A stretch of 38,863 bases of DNA from Palsa-661 sp035535015 (GCA_035535015.1 DATLQU010000031.1:1-38863), one strand, 5' to 3'; positions 14,841-25,828 are shown, counted from the stretch's first letter. Notes: a model not told the origin generated them from the sequence alone. Numbers and translations: made by a program.

Positions 14841-16340
14841 CGACGGGCCGCCGGCCGACGCCACCGGCGTGGCCGTGGCCTGGGCCGCCACGATGGCCCG
14901 TTCCCCTTCGTCGGAGATCCGCATGAGCAGCGCGATGAGGACGTAGTTGGCCACCAGCGAAGACCCGCCGTAGGCCATGAAGGGAAGGGTGATCCCGGTC
15001 AGCGGAAGCAGCCGGACGATGCCGGCCATGATGAAGAAGGCCTGCATGCCGATGATGACGGTCAGGCCGGCGGCCAGCAGTTTGGCGAATTCGGAGCGGG
15101 CCGTCTGGGCGATGCGCAGGCCGGCGCCGACGATCAGGACGAAGCAGAACAAGATCAGCGTGGTTCCGAGCAACCCCATCTCGGTGCCGAAGGCGGCGAA
15201 GATGTAGTCGGAATTGACTTCGGGGATGATGACATGGCCGGGCAGTGAGTTGCCGAGCAGGCCGAATCCCAGGCCCGTCCCCGTGAGCCCGCCGGTCCCC
15301 ATCCCGTAGAGGCCCGACACCAGCTGGCCCGATCCCCCGACCGGCAGGTTCACCCGGGTCCAGGGGTGGAGCCAATTCTGCACCCGCGCGTCCACCTGGC
15401 TGAAGAGATGGCTGGCGATCAACGCGCCCACGGCGAACATGATGAAGCCGACGACGACGTAGAGGCCCCGGCCCGTGGCCAACCACAACATGGCGATGAA
15501 GAGCACGAAGATCAACAGGGCGAAACCGATGTCCCGCTCGGCGCCGAGCACGAGCATGGCGAAGCCCCAGGCCAGAAGGATCGGGCCCAAGGGACGGGGG
15601 TCGAGGACGAGGCGGTTGCCGAGACGGTAGGTGGCGACGGACAGCAGCTCGCGCTTCTCGGCGAAGTAGGAGGCGAAGAAGATGCAGAGCGCCAACTTGG
15701 CCAGTTCCACCGGTTGCCCGCTGATGGGGCCGATGCGGACCCAGAGCTTCACGGTGCTGTTCTGGGTGCTCACCGCGTTACCGAGGTGGGGGATCAAGGG
15801 CGAGAGCATGAAGACGACGGCACCGAGCAGAAGCAGGTAGCGGTAACGGTCGAGATCACGTGAACGCCGGACCACCAGCAGCGTGACGATGTACGCGCCC
15901 ACACCGACGGCCGTCCACCCGGCCTGTGCCGTGGCGTATTTCGGAGGGCCGATCCGGGCGATCATCACGTAGCCCAGGCCGTTCAGCAGAGAGACCAGCG
16001 GAAGCAGCACGGGGTTGGCGTCGGGGGCGTAGAACCGGTTGGCGATGTGGGCGGCCAGGCCCAGACCGATGACGATGGCCAGGAAGGGCCCGAGATCGGC
16101 CGGGATCTTGGCCGTGGTGCCGGCGGCGGCCAACACGTAGGCGGCCACGATGATCAGGGTGCTCAGCACGAGCAGTCCGAGCTCGGTCCGCCGTCGGGGG
16201 TTCGGTCCCGACGGCCGGGCGGCCTGCCCGGGCAGACGTCGGCTCAGCAGGGTGGCCACCGCGCAGCAGCCTACCGCCGCTCCGGCCGCTGACGGCGGTT
16301 GCCGGCACCGGAGGAAAGCCAGGACGTGGGTGTCGGCCAT
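14835..16340 (-). CDS. Second SEDS protein (FtsW/RodA/SpoVE family)
   Basis: 501 residues, twelve or so membrane helices, longer than the SEDS protein at 13083. Motifs: GPISGQPVELAKLALCIFFA, LVLGAERDIGFALLIF, WLHPWTRVN, GLYGMGTGGLTGTGLGFG, the catalytic-Asp region VNSDYIFAAFGTEMGLLG and LTGITLPFMAYGGSSLVANY. Actinobacterial proteins of this length are usually the RodA encoded beside PBP and PknB genes, which are absent here. The ATG at 16340 has GAGGG almost touching it, so the true start could be the GTG at 16259, which would begin just before the first helix. A 22-bp triple repeat abuts the start. Confidence 0.93.
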   Translation of the reverse strand: MADTHVLAFLRCRQPPSAAGAAVGCCAVATLLSRRLPGQAARPSGPNPRRRTELGLLVLSTLIIVAAYVLAAAGTTAKIPADLGPFLAIVIGLGLAAHIANRFYAPDANPVLLPLVSLLNGLGYVMIARIGPPKYATAQAGWTAVGVGAYIVTLLVVRRSRDLDRYRYLLLLGAVVFMLSPLIPHLGNAVSTQNSTVKLWVRIGPISGQPVELAKLALCIFFASYFAEKRELLSVATYRLGNRLVLDPRPLGPILLAWGFAMLVLGAERDIGFALLIFVLFIAMLWLATGRGLYVVVGFIMFAVGALIASHLFSQVDARVQNWLHPWTRVNLPVGGSGQLVSGLYGMGTGGLTGTGLGFGLLGNSLPGHVIIPEVNSDYIFAAFGTEMGLLGTTLILFCFVLIVGAGLRIAQTARSEFAKLLAAGLTVIIGMQAFFIMAGIVRLLPLTGITLPFMAYGGSSLVANYVLIALLMRISDEGERAIVAAQATATPVASAGGPSG

Positions 16341-16406
16341 ACCCTCGAACGTTGCGGCGTCGACCCTCGAACGTTGCGGCGTCGACCCTCGAACATTCCT
16401 GCGTCG
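16341..16406. repeat. 22-bp tandem repeat, three copies, between SEDS gene and ppk1
   Basis: Units 16341-16362 and 16363-16384 are identical (start ACCCTCGAACGTTGCGG); 16385-16406 differs in the middle four to five bases. The array begins directly next to the ATG of the minus-strand SEDS gene and lies 97 bp before ppk1, so it occupies the divergent promoter region. Each full unit has an AACGTT palindrome. A set of operator sites on two turns of helix is possible. Confidence 0.85.
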
Positions 16407-16487
16407 GGTGGCCGTCCACCGGGGTGGATCCCGAATCGACGATGGTTCGGCGGTGCTCGGAGCAGGAGTCAGCCGACCTCATTCGGG

Positions 16488-16502
16488 TAGTCTGGATGGT
16501 CG
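16488..16502 (+). promoter_or_regulatory. ppk1 promoter -10 (TAGTCT)
   Basis: TAGTCT at 16488-16493 lies 9 nt before the ppk1 ATG; no ribosome site is present, consistent with a leaderless or very short leader transcript. Confidence 0.4.
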
Positions 16503-18710
<2,208 letters not shown>

Positions 18711-18713
<3 letters not shown>

Positions 18714-18730
18714 GCCAACGGCTCGGCTCA
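18711..18730. terminator. Inverted repeat joining two convergent stop codons
   Basis: TGAGCC (18711-18716) and GGCTCA (18725-18730) pair across an 8-nt loop. The ppk1 stop and the complement of the flippase stop are the ends of the two arms. Only 6 bp, so it is a weak bidirectional terminator candidate. Confidence 0.3.
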
Positions 18731-20032
18731 CCTCCGAGAGGAACCACCCGGATCGGGGCCGTGGGACCGTTCGGCCACCACCTCGGAAGTCACGGCCGGC
18801 TCCGCAGCACCGTTGTCGGCCGCTGCACCGTTGTCGGCCGCAGCACCGTTGTCGGCCGCAGCACGGTTGTCGGCCGCAGCACCGTTGGCGCCGGGCGCGC
18901 CGTTCGGGGCTGGAGCCGGGGCCGGACGCGACCGGCCCCGGCGCGTCCGGCCGGCCGTGCCGTTCGACGGATGTTCGATGATCTCCTCGCGCGCCGTGCG
19001 CAGCCGTTGGCGCCAGCCCATGGTCTCGAACCGCAGGGAGAGATAGGCCACGCCGCCCACCGGGATGGGTAGCCAGAAGTTGACCAGCCGGTACCCCAGT
19101 ACGGCCACGCCCGCCTTGTCGAGGGGTACGCCGAATCCCACCAGGGCCGGGATGAGGACACCTTCGATGATGCCCAGGCCGCCCGGCGTGATGGGGATGA
19201 CGGCCAGGATGTTGGCCAGGCCGTAGGCCACGAGAACGTTCACGGGCGAGACGTAGTGATGGAAGGCGGCGATGAACACCCACAGGCAGCCGGCGTCGAG
19301 GAGCCAGTTGGCCGCCGCCCACAACACGGCCCGGTACAGCAGGTCCCGGTGGCCGGCCAGGTCCTTCAGCCGTTCGGCCACCCGGGCCACGCCCTCGGCC
19401 AGCCGGTCGCCGTTCAGGAACGGGACATGGTCGGCCCAGACCCGGACGACCTCGACACTGCGCCGCCGGCCCTTGGTGAGCGCCACGATCACCGCGGCGA
19501 ACGACGCCATCAATATCGTCCCGGCCAGCGCCGCCCAGGTGTAGAGCGAGTTGTAGCCGTTGGTGAACAACGACACCATCAGGGCCAGCCAGAACAGGAC
19601 GTTCAGCACCAGGGCCGAGCCCACCCCCTGCATGGCCAGGCCGAAGCCGGCGTCGGCGGGGCCGACCCCCGACTGCGACAGCAGTCGGTACGAGAGCCCC
19701 ACCCCGGGTGCCGTCCCCCCGGGGACCACATGGCTGAGCGCCAGGCTCGACATGTCGATCCGCAGCAGCCTCCAGCGCTTCGGCCCTCCCGGTGAGAGCA
19801 CGGTGTAGGTCAGCTGGGCATAGGCGGCCAGGGCGGCCGCCTCCAGCGCCAATCCGGCGATCACATAGACGCCGTTGATGTGGGAGACCTGGTCGAGCGA
19901 CTTCTTGAAACCACCCAGCCGGGGCAGCACCAGGAACTCCACCACCAGCAGAACCACGACCGCGGTGACGGTCCATCTGACTTCTCTGCGTAACCGGCGG
20001 CGCGGCCGATCAGTGTGGCTGTGACCACGCAT
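18728..20032 (-). CDS. Flippase-like / lysylphosphatidylglycerol synthase TM-region family protein
   Basis: 434 residues from the ATG at 20032. A basic N-terminus is followed by about eight membrane helices, with the family motifs SLALSHVVPGGTAPGVGLSYRLL and AYGLANILAVIPITPGGLGIIEG, and GYRLVNFWLPIPVGGVAYLSLR. The aminoacyl-transferase domain of MprF is absent, so this is the UPF0104-type membrane half only, thought to act in lipid translocation. The last 90 residues are a cytoplasmic tail with basic stretches and a six-residue repeat (NGAAAD, four to five copies). It is divergent from the AI-2E family gene with 49 bp between starts. The substrate cannot be read from the sequence. Confidence 0.85.
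   Translation of the reverse strand: MRGHSHTDRPRRRLRREVRWTVTAVVVLLVVEFLVLPRLGGFKKSLDQVSHINGVYVIAGLALEAAALAAYAQLTYTVLSPGGPKRWRLLRIDMSSLALSHVVPGGTAPGVGLSYRLLSQSGVGPADAGFGLAMQGVGSALVLNVLFWLALMVSLFTNGYNSLYTWAALAGTILMASFAAVIVALTKGRRRSVEVVRVWADHVPFLNGDRLAEGVARVAERLKDLAGHRDLLYRAVLWAAANWLLDAGCLWVFIAAFHHYVSPVNVLVAYGLANILAVIPITPGGLGIIEGVLIPALVGFGVPLDKAGVAVLGYRLVNFWLPIPVGGVAYLSLRFETMGWRQRLRTAREEIIEHPSNGTAGRTRRGRSRPAPAPAPNGAPGANGAAADNRAAADNGAAADNGAAADNGAAEPAVTSEVVAERSHGPDPGGSSRR
18807..18888 (-). repeat. 18-bp in-frame tandem repeat in the flippase-like gene tail
   Basis: Units at 18807, 18825, 18843 and 18861 plus a partial fifth copy at 18879, differing by one base each. It encodes repeated NGAAAD. 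In frame (18 bp), so copy number can vary without breaking the protein. Confidence 0.9.
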
Positions 20033-20081
20033 CCCTTCATGCTGGCACGTTGGCCGTGTCCCAAGCTGCCATGCTTGGCCG

Positions 20082-21242
20082 ATGCCGGAGGACACCTCTC
20101 CCGACTCCCGCCGGGACCGGCTCTGGGACGCGGCGGCGGGCCGGGGCGTGCCCCTGCTGGCCATTCTGACCACGGTGGGCGTGGTGGCGGTGGTCTACCT
20201 GACCGGCAAGCTCGTCTACAAGCTGCGGGAGATCCTCCTGCTCATCGTGGTGGCGGGCTTCGTCGCTCTGTTGCTCAACCCGGCCGTGGTCCTGCTCCAG
20301 CGGTGGAAGGTCAAGCGACGGGGATTCGCCGTGGCCATCGTGACCGTCCTGGGCGTCCTCGTCTTCGCCGGCCTGGCCGCCCTCTTCGGCTATCCCCTGG
20401 TGAACGGCCTGACCCACCTGACCCACAAGCTGCCCACCTACGTGAAGCAGGTGGAGCAGGGCCAGGGGACCCTCGGCCACCTGGCCCGGAGGTACCACGT
20501 CCAGCGCTGGGTGGACAAGAACCTCGTGCCCAAACTCTCGTCTTTCGCCCAGAACCTGTCCAAGCCGGCGCTCACCCTGGGCAAGGCGGCGTTGAACCTG
20601 CTCTTCGCCCTGTTCGTGATCTTCGTCCTCGTCCTGCTGCTGCTGCTCGAGGGTCCGAAGCTCCGTCGCGGGCTCCTGACCATGATGCAACCCGAACGCG
20701 CGGCCCGGGTGTGGCGGGTCTCGGGCGAGGTGAGCCGCTCGGTGACCGGCTTCATGCTCGGCAACTTCATCACCTCGCTGATCGCCGGTCTGATCGTCCT
20801 CGTGACCCTCGTCATCCTGGGCGTGCCCTTCGCCTTGCTGTGGGCCCTGTGGGTGGCGCTGTTCGACTTCCTGCCCATGATCGGGGGGGCGGTGGCGGGG
20901 ATCCCCACAGCCGCCTTCACCTTGACCCACTCCTTCAGTTCCTTCGTCGTCTTCGCCATCGTCTTCCTCGCCTACACCCAGATCGAGAACCACATTCTGA
21001 ACCCCATCGTCATGAGCCGGACCGTGCGCATCAATCCGCTCCTCGTCCTGATCGCCATCTTGGTGGGAGCCAACGTCGGCGATCTCGTCGGAGGCTTCTT
21101 CGGCGGATTTGTGGGGACGTTGTTGGCCATTCCGTTGGCCGGAGCCATCCAGGTCATCGTGCGTGAGCTGTGGCAGTCCACCTCCCCGGAGTCTCAACTC
21201 GAGATCGTGGGGGGAGACAGAATCCCACCGGTCGTCCCGTAG
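20082..21242 (+). CDS. AI-2E family transporter (UPF0118 permease)
   Basis: 386 residues with the classic order: two helices at about 25-70, a soluble segment of about 100 residues, then five helices. Motifs: EILLLIVVAGFVALLLNPAV, GNFITSLIAGLIVLV, GVPFALLWALWVALFDFLPMIGG and QIENHILNPIVMSRTVRINPLLVLIAILVGA. Members export autoinducer-2 or other small solutes or act as Na+/H+ antiporters; the substrate cannot be assigned. The start is the ATG at 20082 with no ribosome site. The glycosyltransferase gene starts 11 bp after its stop. Confidence 0.92.
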   Translation: MPEDTSPDSRRDRLWDAAAGRGVPLLAILTTVGVVAVVYLTGKLVYKLREILLLIVVAGFVALLLNPAVVLLQRWKVKRRGFAVAIVTVLGVLVFAGLAALFGYPLVNGLTHLTHKLPTYVKQVEQGQGTLGHLARRYHVQRWVDKNLVPKLSSFAQNLSKPALTLGKAALNLLFALFVIFVLVLLLLLEGPKLRRGLLTMMQPERAARVWRVSGEVSRSVTGFMLGNFITSLIAGLIVLVTLVILGVPFALLWALWVALFDFLPMIGGAVAGIPTAAFTLTHSFSSFVVFAIVFLAYTQIENHILNPIVMSRTVRINPLLVLIAILVGANVGDLVGGFFGGFVGTLLAIPLAGAIQVIVRELWQSTSPESQLEIVGGDRIPPVVP

Positions 21243-21253
21243 GCTGGTCGCCT

Positions 21254-22012
21254 GTGCCCGTCCTGGTCGTCATACCGACGTACAACGAAGCGGAGAACAT
21301 CCATCGCGTCCTGCGGGCCGTCCGCCAGGCCCTGCCCGACGCCGGGGTTCTGGTGGTCGACGACGGCAGTCCCGACGGCACCGCCGACCTGGCCGAGCAA
21401 CTCGGCACAGAGCTGGGCCGCATCGACGTCCTGCGCCGGTCGGCCAAGTCGGGCCTGGGCAGTGCCTACCGGGCCGGCTTCGCCTGGGGTCTCGAGCGCG
21501 GCTGGGACGCCTTCGTCGAGATGGACGCCGACCTCCAACATGACCCCGGCGCCCTCCCCGGTCTGGTCGCCCCTCTGGCCCAGGGCGTCGATCTGGTGGT
21601 GGGGTCGCGCTACGTCCCCGGCGGCTCGATCCCGAAATGGCACTGGCACCGCCGTCTGCTGTCGCAGGGCGGGAACATCTACGCTGCCACCCTCCTCGGT
21701 CTGGGCATCAAGGACTCGACCTCGGGATTCCGCGTCTACAGCGCCCGGATCCTGCAGGCCATCGATCTCCGGGCCGTCCGGGCCGAGGGCTACGGGTTCC
21801 AGATCGAGATGGTCCGGCAGGTGCTCGACCACGGCGGCCGCGTCGTCGAGGTCCCGATCCGTTTCGTCGACCGGGTCGAAGGCGAGTCGAAGATGTCGAT
21901 GCACATCGTCGTCGAGGCCCTCATCCTCGTCACCTGGTGGGCGGCGCTGCGTGGCCTCCGGGCCCTGCGGCCCGGGGGCCGGGCCCGACCGTCGTTGCGC
22001 AGCACCCCGTAG
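21254..22012 (+). CDS. Polyprenol monophosphomannose synthase-like glycosyltransferase
   Basis: 252 residues, GT2 family, dolichol-phosphate mannose synthase type. Start GTG at 21254, 8 nt after a TAGGCT hexamer. Motifs: VVIPTYNEAENI, VVDDGSPDGTADLA, GLGSAYRAGFAWGLERG, the DXD motif EMDADLQHDP, VVGSRYVPGG, STSGFRVYSARIL, EGYGFQIEM and the C-terminal PIRFVDRVEGESKMS. The soluble form without added membrane domain matches actinobacterial Ppm1 catalytic subunits, which make polyprenyl-phosphate-mannose for lipoglycan and protein mannosylation. A glucosyl- or ribosyl-phosphate synthase of the same family cannot be excluded. Confidence 0.88.
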   Translation: MPVLVVIPTYNEAENIHRVLRAVRQALPDAGVLVVDDGSPDGTADLAEQLGTELGRIDVLRRSAKSGLGSAYRAGFAWGLERGWDAFVEMDADLQHDPGALPGLVAPLAQGVDLVVGSRYVPGGSIPKWHWHRRLLSQGGNIYAATLLGLGIKDSTSGFRVYSARILQAIDLRAVRAEGYGFQIEMVRQVLDHGGRVVEVPIRFVDRVEGESKMSMHIVVEALILVTWWAALRGLRALRPGGRARPSLRSTP

Positions 22013-22105
22013 GCCCTCCCGGCCCGGGCCCGGAACCGCCCTCGTCGGCGGCGCCACGGGGGGCGCCGCCCGGGCGTCGGGCCGCCCATCTGCGATCATT
22101 TGCGG

Positions 22106-22819
22106 GTGCCCGATGTCGCCCGGATCCTGGTGGTCGACGACGAGCCCTACATCACCGACCTTCTCGGAGCCGCCCTCAAGTTCGAGGGCTTCACCGTCGA
22201 GGTGGCGGCCACGGGCACGGAAGCGCTGACCAAAGCCCTCCGGGGCCGCCACGACCTCGTGCTCCTCGACGTCATGCTGCCCGACGTGAGCGGCACGGAG
22301 GTCTGCCGGCGCCTGCGGGCCGAAGGCGTCTCGACGCCGGTTCTCTTTCTCACCGCCCGCGACGCCACCGAGGACAAGGTGGCGGGGCTCACGGTCGGGG
22401 GCGACGACTATGTGGCCAAGCCCTTCAGCCTGGACGAGCTGGTGGCCCGTATCCATGCCATCCTCCGCCGCACCTCGGGGCTGGCCATCGCCGAGCGGGC
22501 CCGGCTCGTCTTCGCCGACCTCGAGATGGACGACGACACCCACGAGGTCTGGCGCCGGGGCACCCTGATCGACCTGACGGCCACGGAGTTCAACCTCCTG
22601 CGCTACCTGCTCGAGAACGCCCGGCGGGTCCTGTCCAAGTCCGACATCGTCGACAACGTCTGGACCTACGAATTCGACGGCGATCCGAACATCGTCGAGA
22701 CCTACATCAGCTATCTCCGCAAGAAGGTCGACAGCTTCGACCCCCCGCTCATCCACACCATCCGCGGCGTGGGCTACAGCTTGAGGATCGCCCGCGACCG
22801 CGAAGCGGACGGCGTATGA
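22106..22819 (+). CDS. OmpR/PhoB-family response regulator
   Basis: 237 residues. The GTG at 22106 is preferred to a TTG two codons upstream. The receiver domain (1-118) has the acidic pair in ILVVDDEPY, the phospho-acceptor D55 in LVLLDVMLPDVSG, the Thr in FLTARD and the Lys in YVAKPFS. The C-terminal winged helix (about 135-232) has DLTATEFNLLRYLLENARRVLSK and VETYISYLRKKVD with the terminal TIRGVGYSLR. It is followed 13 bp later by its histidine kinase. The regulon is unknown. Confidence 0.96.
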   Translation: MPDVARILVVDDEPYITDLLGAALKFEGFTVEVAATGTEALTKALRGRHDLVLLDVMLPDVSGTEVCRRLRAEGVSTPVLFLTARDATEDKVAGLTVGGDDYVAKPFSLDELVARIHAILRRTSGLAIAERARLVFADLEMDDDTHEVWRRGTLIDLTATEFNLLRYLLENARRVLSKSDIVDNVWTYEFDGDPNIVETYISYLRKKVDSFDPPLIHTIRGVGYSLRIARDREADGV

Positions 22820-22832
22820 GGAAGCGTTCCCG

Positions 22833-24578
22833 GTGTCGCTGAAGAGACGGCTCGTCGCCGGCACCCTGGTCCTGCTGGTGGCCGGCATCCTGACCACCGA
22901 CCTGGTGACCTCGTCGTCGCTGCGCTCCTTCCTCTACGGCCGTCTGGACGAGCAGATCGACGTGGCCCAGGACACGGCCTTCACCTACATCAACTCGACC
23001 TACACCAGGGCCCTGGCCGCCAACGTCCCCGCCGCCACCTCCAACCAGTCGGCCTGGCTGGCGGAGTTGTCGGAGCCGAGGGCGGCGGTGGGGGGATCGA
23101 CCTCCACCCCGAGCGGACTGTCGACCACACCGGACACGGTGCCCGCGGCAGCGCCGAGCACCCCCTCGACCTCGGCGAACAGCGGGCCGCGGCGGACCCG
23201 GCTCAACGCCGAGACCCTGGCCGCCCGGCTGAGCCCCGACGTCTATGTGGAGGTGATCGACGCCAACGGCCAGATCGTCTTCCAACGCCCCTCCGGGTCG
23301 AGCGCCAGCCAGGATCCCGCCCCCATCCTGCCCGGGACCCTTCCCGTCCAGCCCGCCCCGCCGTCGACCCAATTCGGGTCCCATCACGGGGTCTACGTCC
23401 CCGATCGACCCACCTTCGAAGCCCCCGGCCAGGGCCACAAGACCACCTACCGGGCCCAGGCGCTGGCCCTTCCGGGGGGAACCCTCATCACCGCCGTGCC
23501 CCTCGATTCCACCACGGCCACCCTCACCTCGCTGATCCACGTGGAGGTCATCGTCTCGATCGTCGTGGTCCTGGCCCTGCTCTTCCTGGCCCTGTGGATC
23601 GTCCGCTTCGGCCTGCGCCCCCTGGAGGAGATGACCGAAACGGCCGGCGCCATCGCCGCCGGCGACCTCTCCCAGCGGGTCCGCCGTCCCGAGGAGCGCG
23701 GCGAGGTGGGCAGACTCGGCTCCGCCCTGAACGGGATGCTCAGCCAGATCGAGGCGGCCTTCGCCGAACGGACGTCGTCGGAGACCCGACTCCGGCGCTT
23801 CGTGGCCGACGCCTCGCACGAGCTGCGGACCCCCTTGACCTCGATCCGCGGCTACGCCGAGCTTCTGCGCAAGGACGCCCTGGCCGACGAGGAGGCCCGG
23901 CGCCGGGCCGCCGAGCGCATCGAGCACGAAGCGTCGCGGATGGGCCTGCTGGTGGACGACCTCCTGCTGCTGGCCCGACTCGACCAGGGCCGACCGCTCG
24001 AGCGCTTCCCGGTCGACCTCGGTGTCCTCGTCCACGACGCCGTGGAGGCGGCCCGGACCGTCGATCCGGCCCGGCCGATCTCGCTCGAGCTGTCCGGGGA
24101 GGTTCTCGTGGTCGGTGACGCGGCCCGTCTGCGCCAGGTGATCGACAACCTCCTCCAGAACGCCGTGGTCCATACCCCGCCGGCCACCCCGGTGGCCGTC
24201 TCGGTCGAACGCCAGGGCTCTCTGGCCGTCATCTCGGTGGCCGACGAGGGTCCCGGACTGGCCCCCGACCAGGCCGAGCGTGTCTTCGACCGTTTCTACC
24301 GGGGCAGCGAAGCCCGGACCGGGGAGGGGACGGGCCTGGGTCTCTCGATCGTGGCCGCCCTGGCCACGGCCCACGGGGGCCGCGCCCTGGCCCGCAGCCG
24401 TCCCGGCCCGGGGGCGGTCTTCACCGTCGAATTGCCGGCCGCCGACGAGGGGGAGCCGACGGTGACGCCGCGGCCGGCGGCCTCGCGCCAGGCGCCGGAG
24501 CCGGAACCGGAGACCGACGCCCCCGAGCCGGTGGCGCCCGACGTGGTGGACCATGGGCCCCGACCTGTCCGTCACTGA
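22833..24578 (+). CDS. Membrane sensor histidine kinase
   Basis: 581 residues from a GTG with GAGGAAG upstream. TM1 at about 8-28, an extracytoplasmic sensor of about 200 residues with a Ser/Thr/Pro-rich stretch (85-130), TM2 at about 233-257, HAMP (LRPLEEMTETAGAIAAGDLSQRV), HisKA with H329 in ASHELRTPLTSIRGY, and HATPase_c with N box VIDNLLQNAVVH, G1 VADEGPGL and G2 GTGLGLSIV. The last 40 residues are a Pro/Glu-rich tail. Partner of the regulator at 22106. The 3' end overlaps the hydrolase gene by 26 nt in another frame. The signal is unknown. Confidence 0.96.
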   Translation: MSLKRRLVAGTLVLLVAGILTTDLVTSSSLRSFLYGRLDEQIDVAQDTAFTYINSTYTRALAANVPAATSNQSAWLAELSEPRAAVGGSTSTPSGLSTTPDTVPAAAPSTPSTSANSGPRRTRLNAETLAARLSPDVYVEVIDANGQIVFQRPSGSSASQDPAPILPGTLPVQPAPPSTQFGSHHGVYVPDRPTFEAPGQGHKTTYRAQALALPGGTLITAVPLDSTTATLTSLIHVEVIVSIVVVLALLFLALWIVRFGLRPLEEMTETAGAIAAGDLSQRVRRPEERGEVGRLGSALNGMLSQIEAAFAERTSSETRLRRFVADASHELRTPLTSIRGYAELLRKDALADEEARRRAAERIEHEASRMGLLVDDLLLLARLDQGRPLERFPVDLGVLVHDAVEAARTVDPARPISLELSGEVLVVGDAARLRQVIDNLLQNAVVHTPPATPVAVSVERQGSLAVISVADEGPGLAPDQAERVFDRFYRGSEARTGEGTGLGLSIVAALATAHGGRALARSRPGPGAVFTVELPAADEGEPTVTPRPAASRQAPEPEPETDAPEPVAPDVVDHGPRPVRH

Positions 24579-25368
24579 CCGGGGCCGGGGCCGCCCGGTC
24601 CTCGCCGTCCACGGCCAACCCGGCCTGGCCACCGACTGGGATGCCGTGGCTGGCCATCTGGAGCACGATCACCGGTTCCTCGCCCCCGACCGTCCCGGCT
24701 ACGGCCGTAGCGGTGGTGACCCGCTGGCCATGGCCGCCAACGCCGAGGTCCTGGCCGACCTGCTTCTCGAACGCCGGGCGGCGCCGGCCACCGTGGTGGG
24801 CCACAGCTACGGCGGCGGCATCGCCGCCCTCCTGGCCGCCCGCCGTCCGGACCTCGTCTCGGCCCTGGTCCTGGTGGCCCCGGTGGGCCGGGCCGACAGC
24901 ATCGGGGCCCTCGACCACCTCCTGGCCTGGCCCTGGGCCGGTGAGGCGCTCACCGCCGCCGGCCTCCTGGCCTTCGGCCGGGTCCTGCCCCGGCTCCGGG
25001 GCCTGGCCGGCCGGCTGCCCGGCGGCCGGCTGGCCTGGCTCGAGGCGAGCCTCCCCGACCGGCACTTCGTGGAGCTGACCTCGCACTCCGGCCGCCAGAT
25101 CTGGCGCAGTTTCGTCTTCGAGCAACGCGCCCTCATGACCGAGATCTCCGACGTGGAGCGGGCCTTCCCCCACGTCGGCGTGCCCACGGTGGTCATCACC
25201 GGCACATGGGACGTCGTGGTCCCCTCATCGGTGGCCGCCACCGTGGCCACTGCCATCACCGGGTCGGAGCTGGTCACCGTGGCCCGGACGGGTCACTTCA
25301 TCCCCCGCGACCAGCCCCGGCTGGTGGCCGACGCCGTCCGCCGCGTCGAGGCCAGGACCGACCAATAG
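24553..25368 (+). CDS. Alpha/beta hydrolase
   Basis: 271 residues. Oxyanion region VHGQPG, nucleophile elbow VGHSYGGG (catalytic Ser), acidic residue in ITGTWDVVVP and His in RTGHFIPRD give a complete Ser-Asp-His triad. The cap region (about 120-200) is helical. Substrate unknown; the family includes esterases, epoxide hydrolases and haloperoxidase-like enzymes. The start ATG at 24553 lies inside the kinase gene, 26 nt before its stop, suggesting translational coupling. It ends 4 bp from the convergent MaoC-like gene. Confidence 0.9.
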   Translation: MGPDLSVTDRGRGRPVLAVHGQPGLATDWDAVAGHLEHDHRFLAPDRPGYGRSGGDPLAMAANAEVLADLLLERRAAPATVVGHSYGGGIAALLAARRPDLVSALVLVAPVGRADSIGALDHLLAWPWAGEALTAAGLLAFGRVLPRLRGLAGRLPGGRLAWLEASLPDRHFVELTSHSGRQIWRSFVFEQRALMTEISDVERAFPHVGVPTVVITGTWDVVVPSSVAATVATAITGSELVTVARTGHFIPRDQPRLVADAVRRVEARTDQ

Positions 25369-25372
25369 GGAC

Positions 25373-25828
25373 CTACCAGTAGTAGCGGTAGACGACCTCG
25401 GCCACGCAGCTCGGCTTGTCGGCCCCCTCGGTGGCCAGCGTCACTTCCAGGATGACCTGCACCGCGTCCTTCACCTCTTCCACGGCGTTGACCGTGGCCC
25501 CGAGCCGCAGCTTGGATCCGACCTTCACCGGTGCCGGGAACCGCACCTTGTTGCAGCCGTAGTTCACCCCCAACCTCATGCCCTGGACGTCGAGCACCTC
25601 GTGGATCAGCGCCGGGATCAGCGACAGCGTCAGGTAGCCGTGCGCTATCGGTCCGCCGAAGGGACCGCCGGCGGCCCGCTCGGGGTCGACGTGGATCCAC
25701 TGGTGGTCGTCGGTGGCGTCGGCGAACAGGTTCACCCGGGCCTGGTCGACCAGGAACCAGTCGGACCACCCGAGCTGCTTCCCTTTGAGGGCCTGGAACT
25801 CGTCGCTGCTGTGCACGGTGGTCACCAT
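25373..25828 (-). CDS. MaoC-like (R)-specific enoyl-CoA hydratase / dehydratase
   Basis: 151 residues, single hotdog domain. The hydratase-2 motif is present as FADATDDHQWIHVDPERA, with catalytic Asp and His, followed by GGPIAHGYLTLSLIP. Members hydrate trans-2-enoyl-CoA or act in beta-oxidation and PHA precursor supply; the exact substrate is open. The ATG at 25828 follows TAAGGT by 7 nt, a leaderless pattern. Comparable single-domain proteins are common in actinobacteria and are often annotated simply as MaoC family dehydratase. Confidence 0.92.
   Translation of the reverse strand: MVTTVHSSDEFQALKGKQLGWSDWFLVDQARVNLFADATDDHQWIHVDPERAAGGPFGGPIAHGYLTLSLIPALIHEVLDVQGMRLGVNYGCNKVRFPAPVKVGSKLRLGATVNAVEEVKDAVQVILEVTLATEGADKPSCVAEVVYRYYW

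Noticed and set aside
24553..24578. Frameshift fusing the histidine kinase to the hydrolase
   Set aside because: Both genes have complete domains and motifs; the 26-nt overlap is an ordinary coupled overlap.
21194..24632. Two long minus-strand frames (567 and 627 codons)
   Set aside because: Shadows of the glycosyltransferase, response regulator and histidine kinase genes; no family resemblance.
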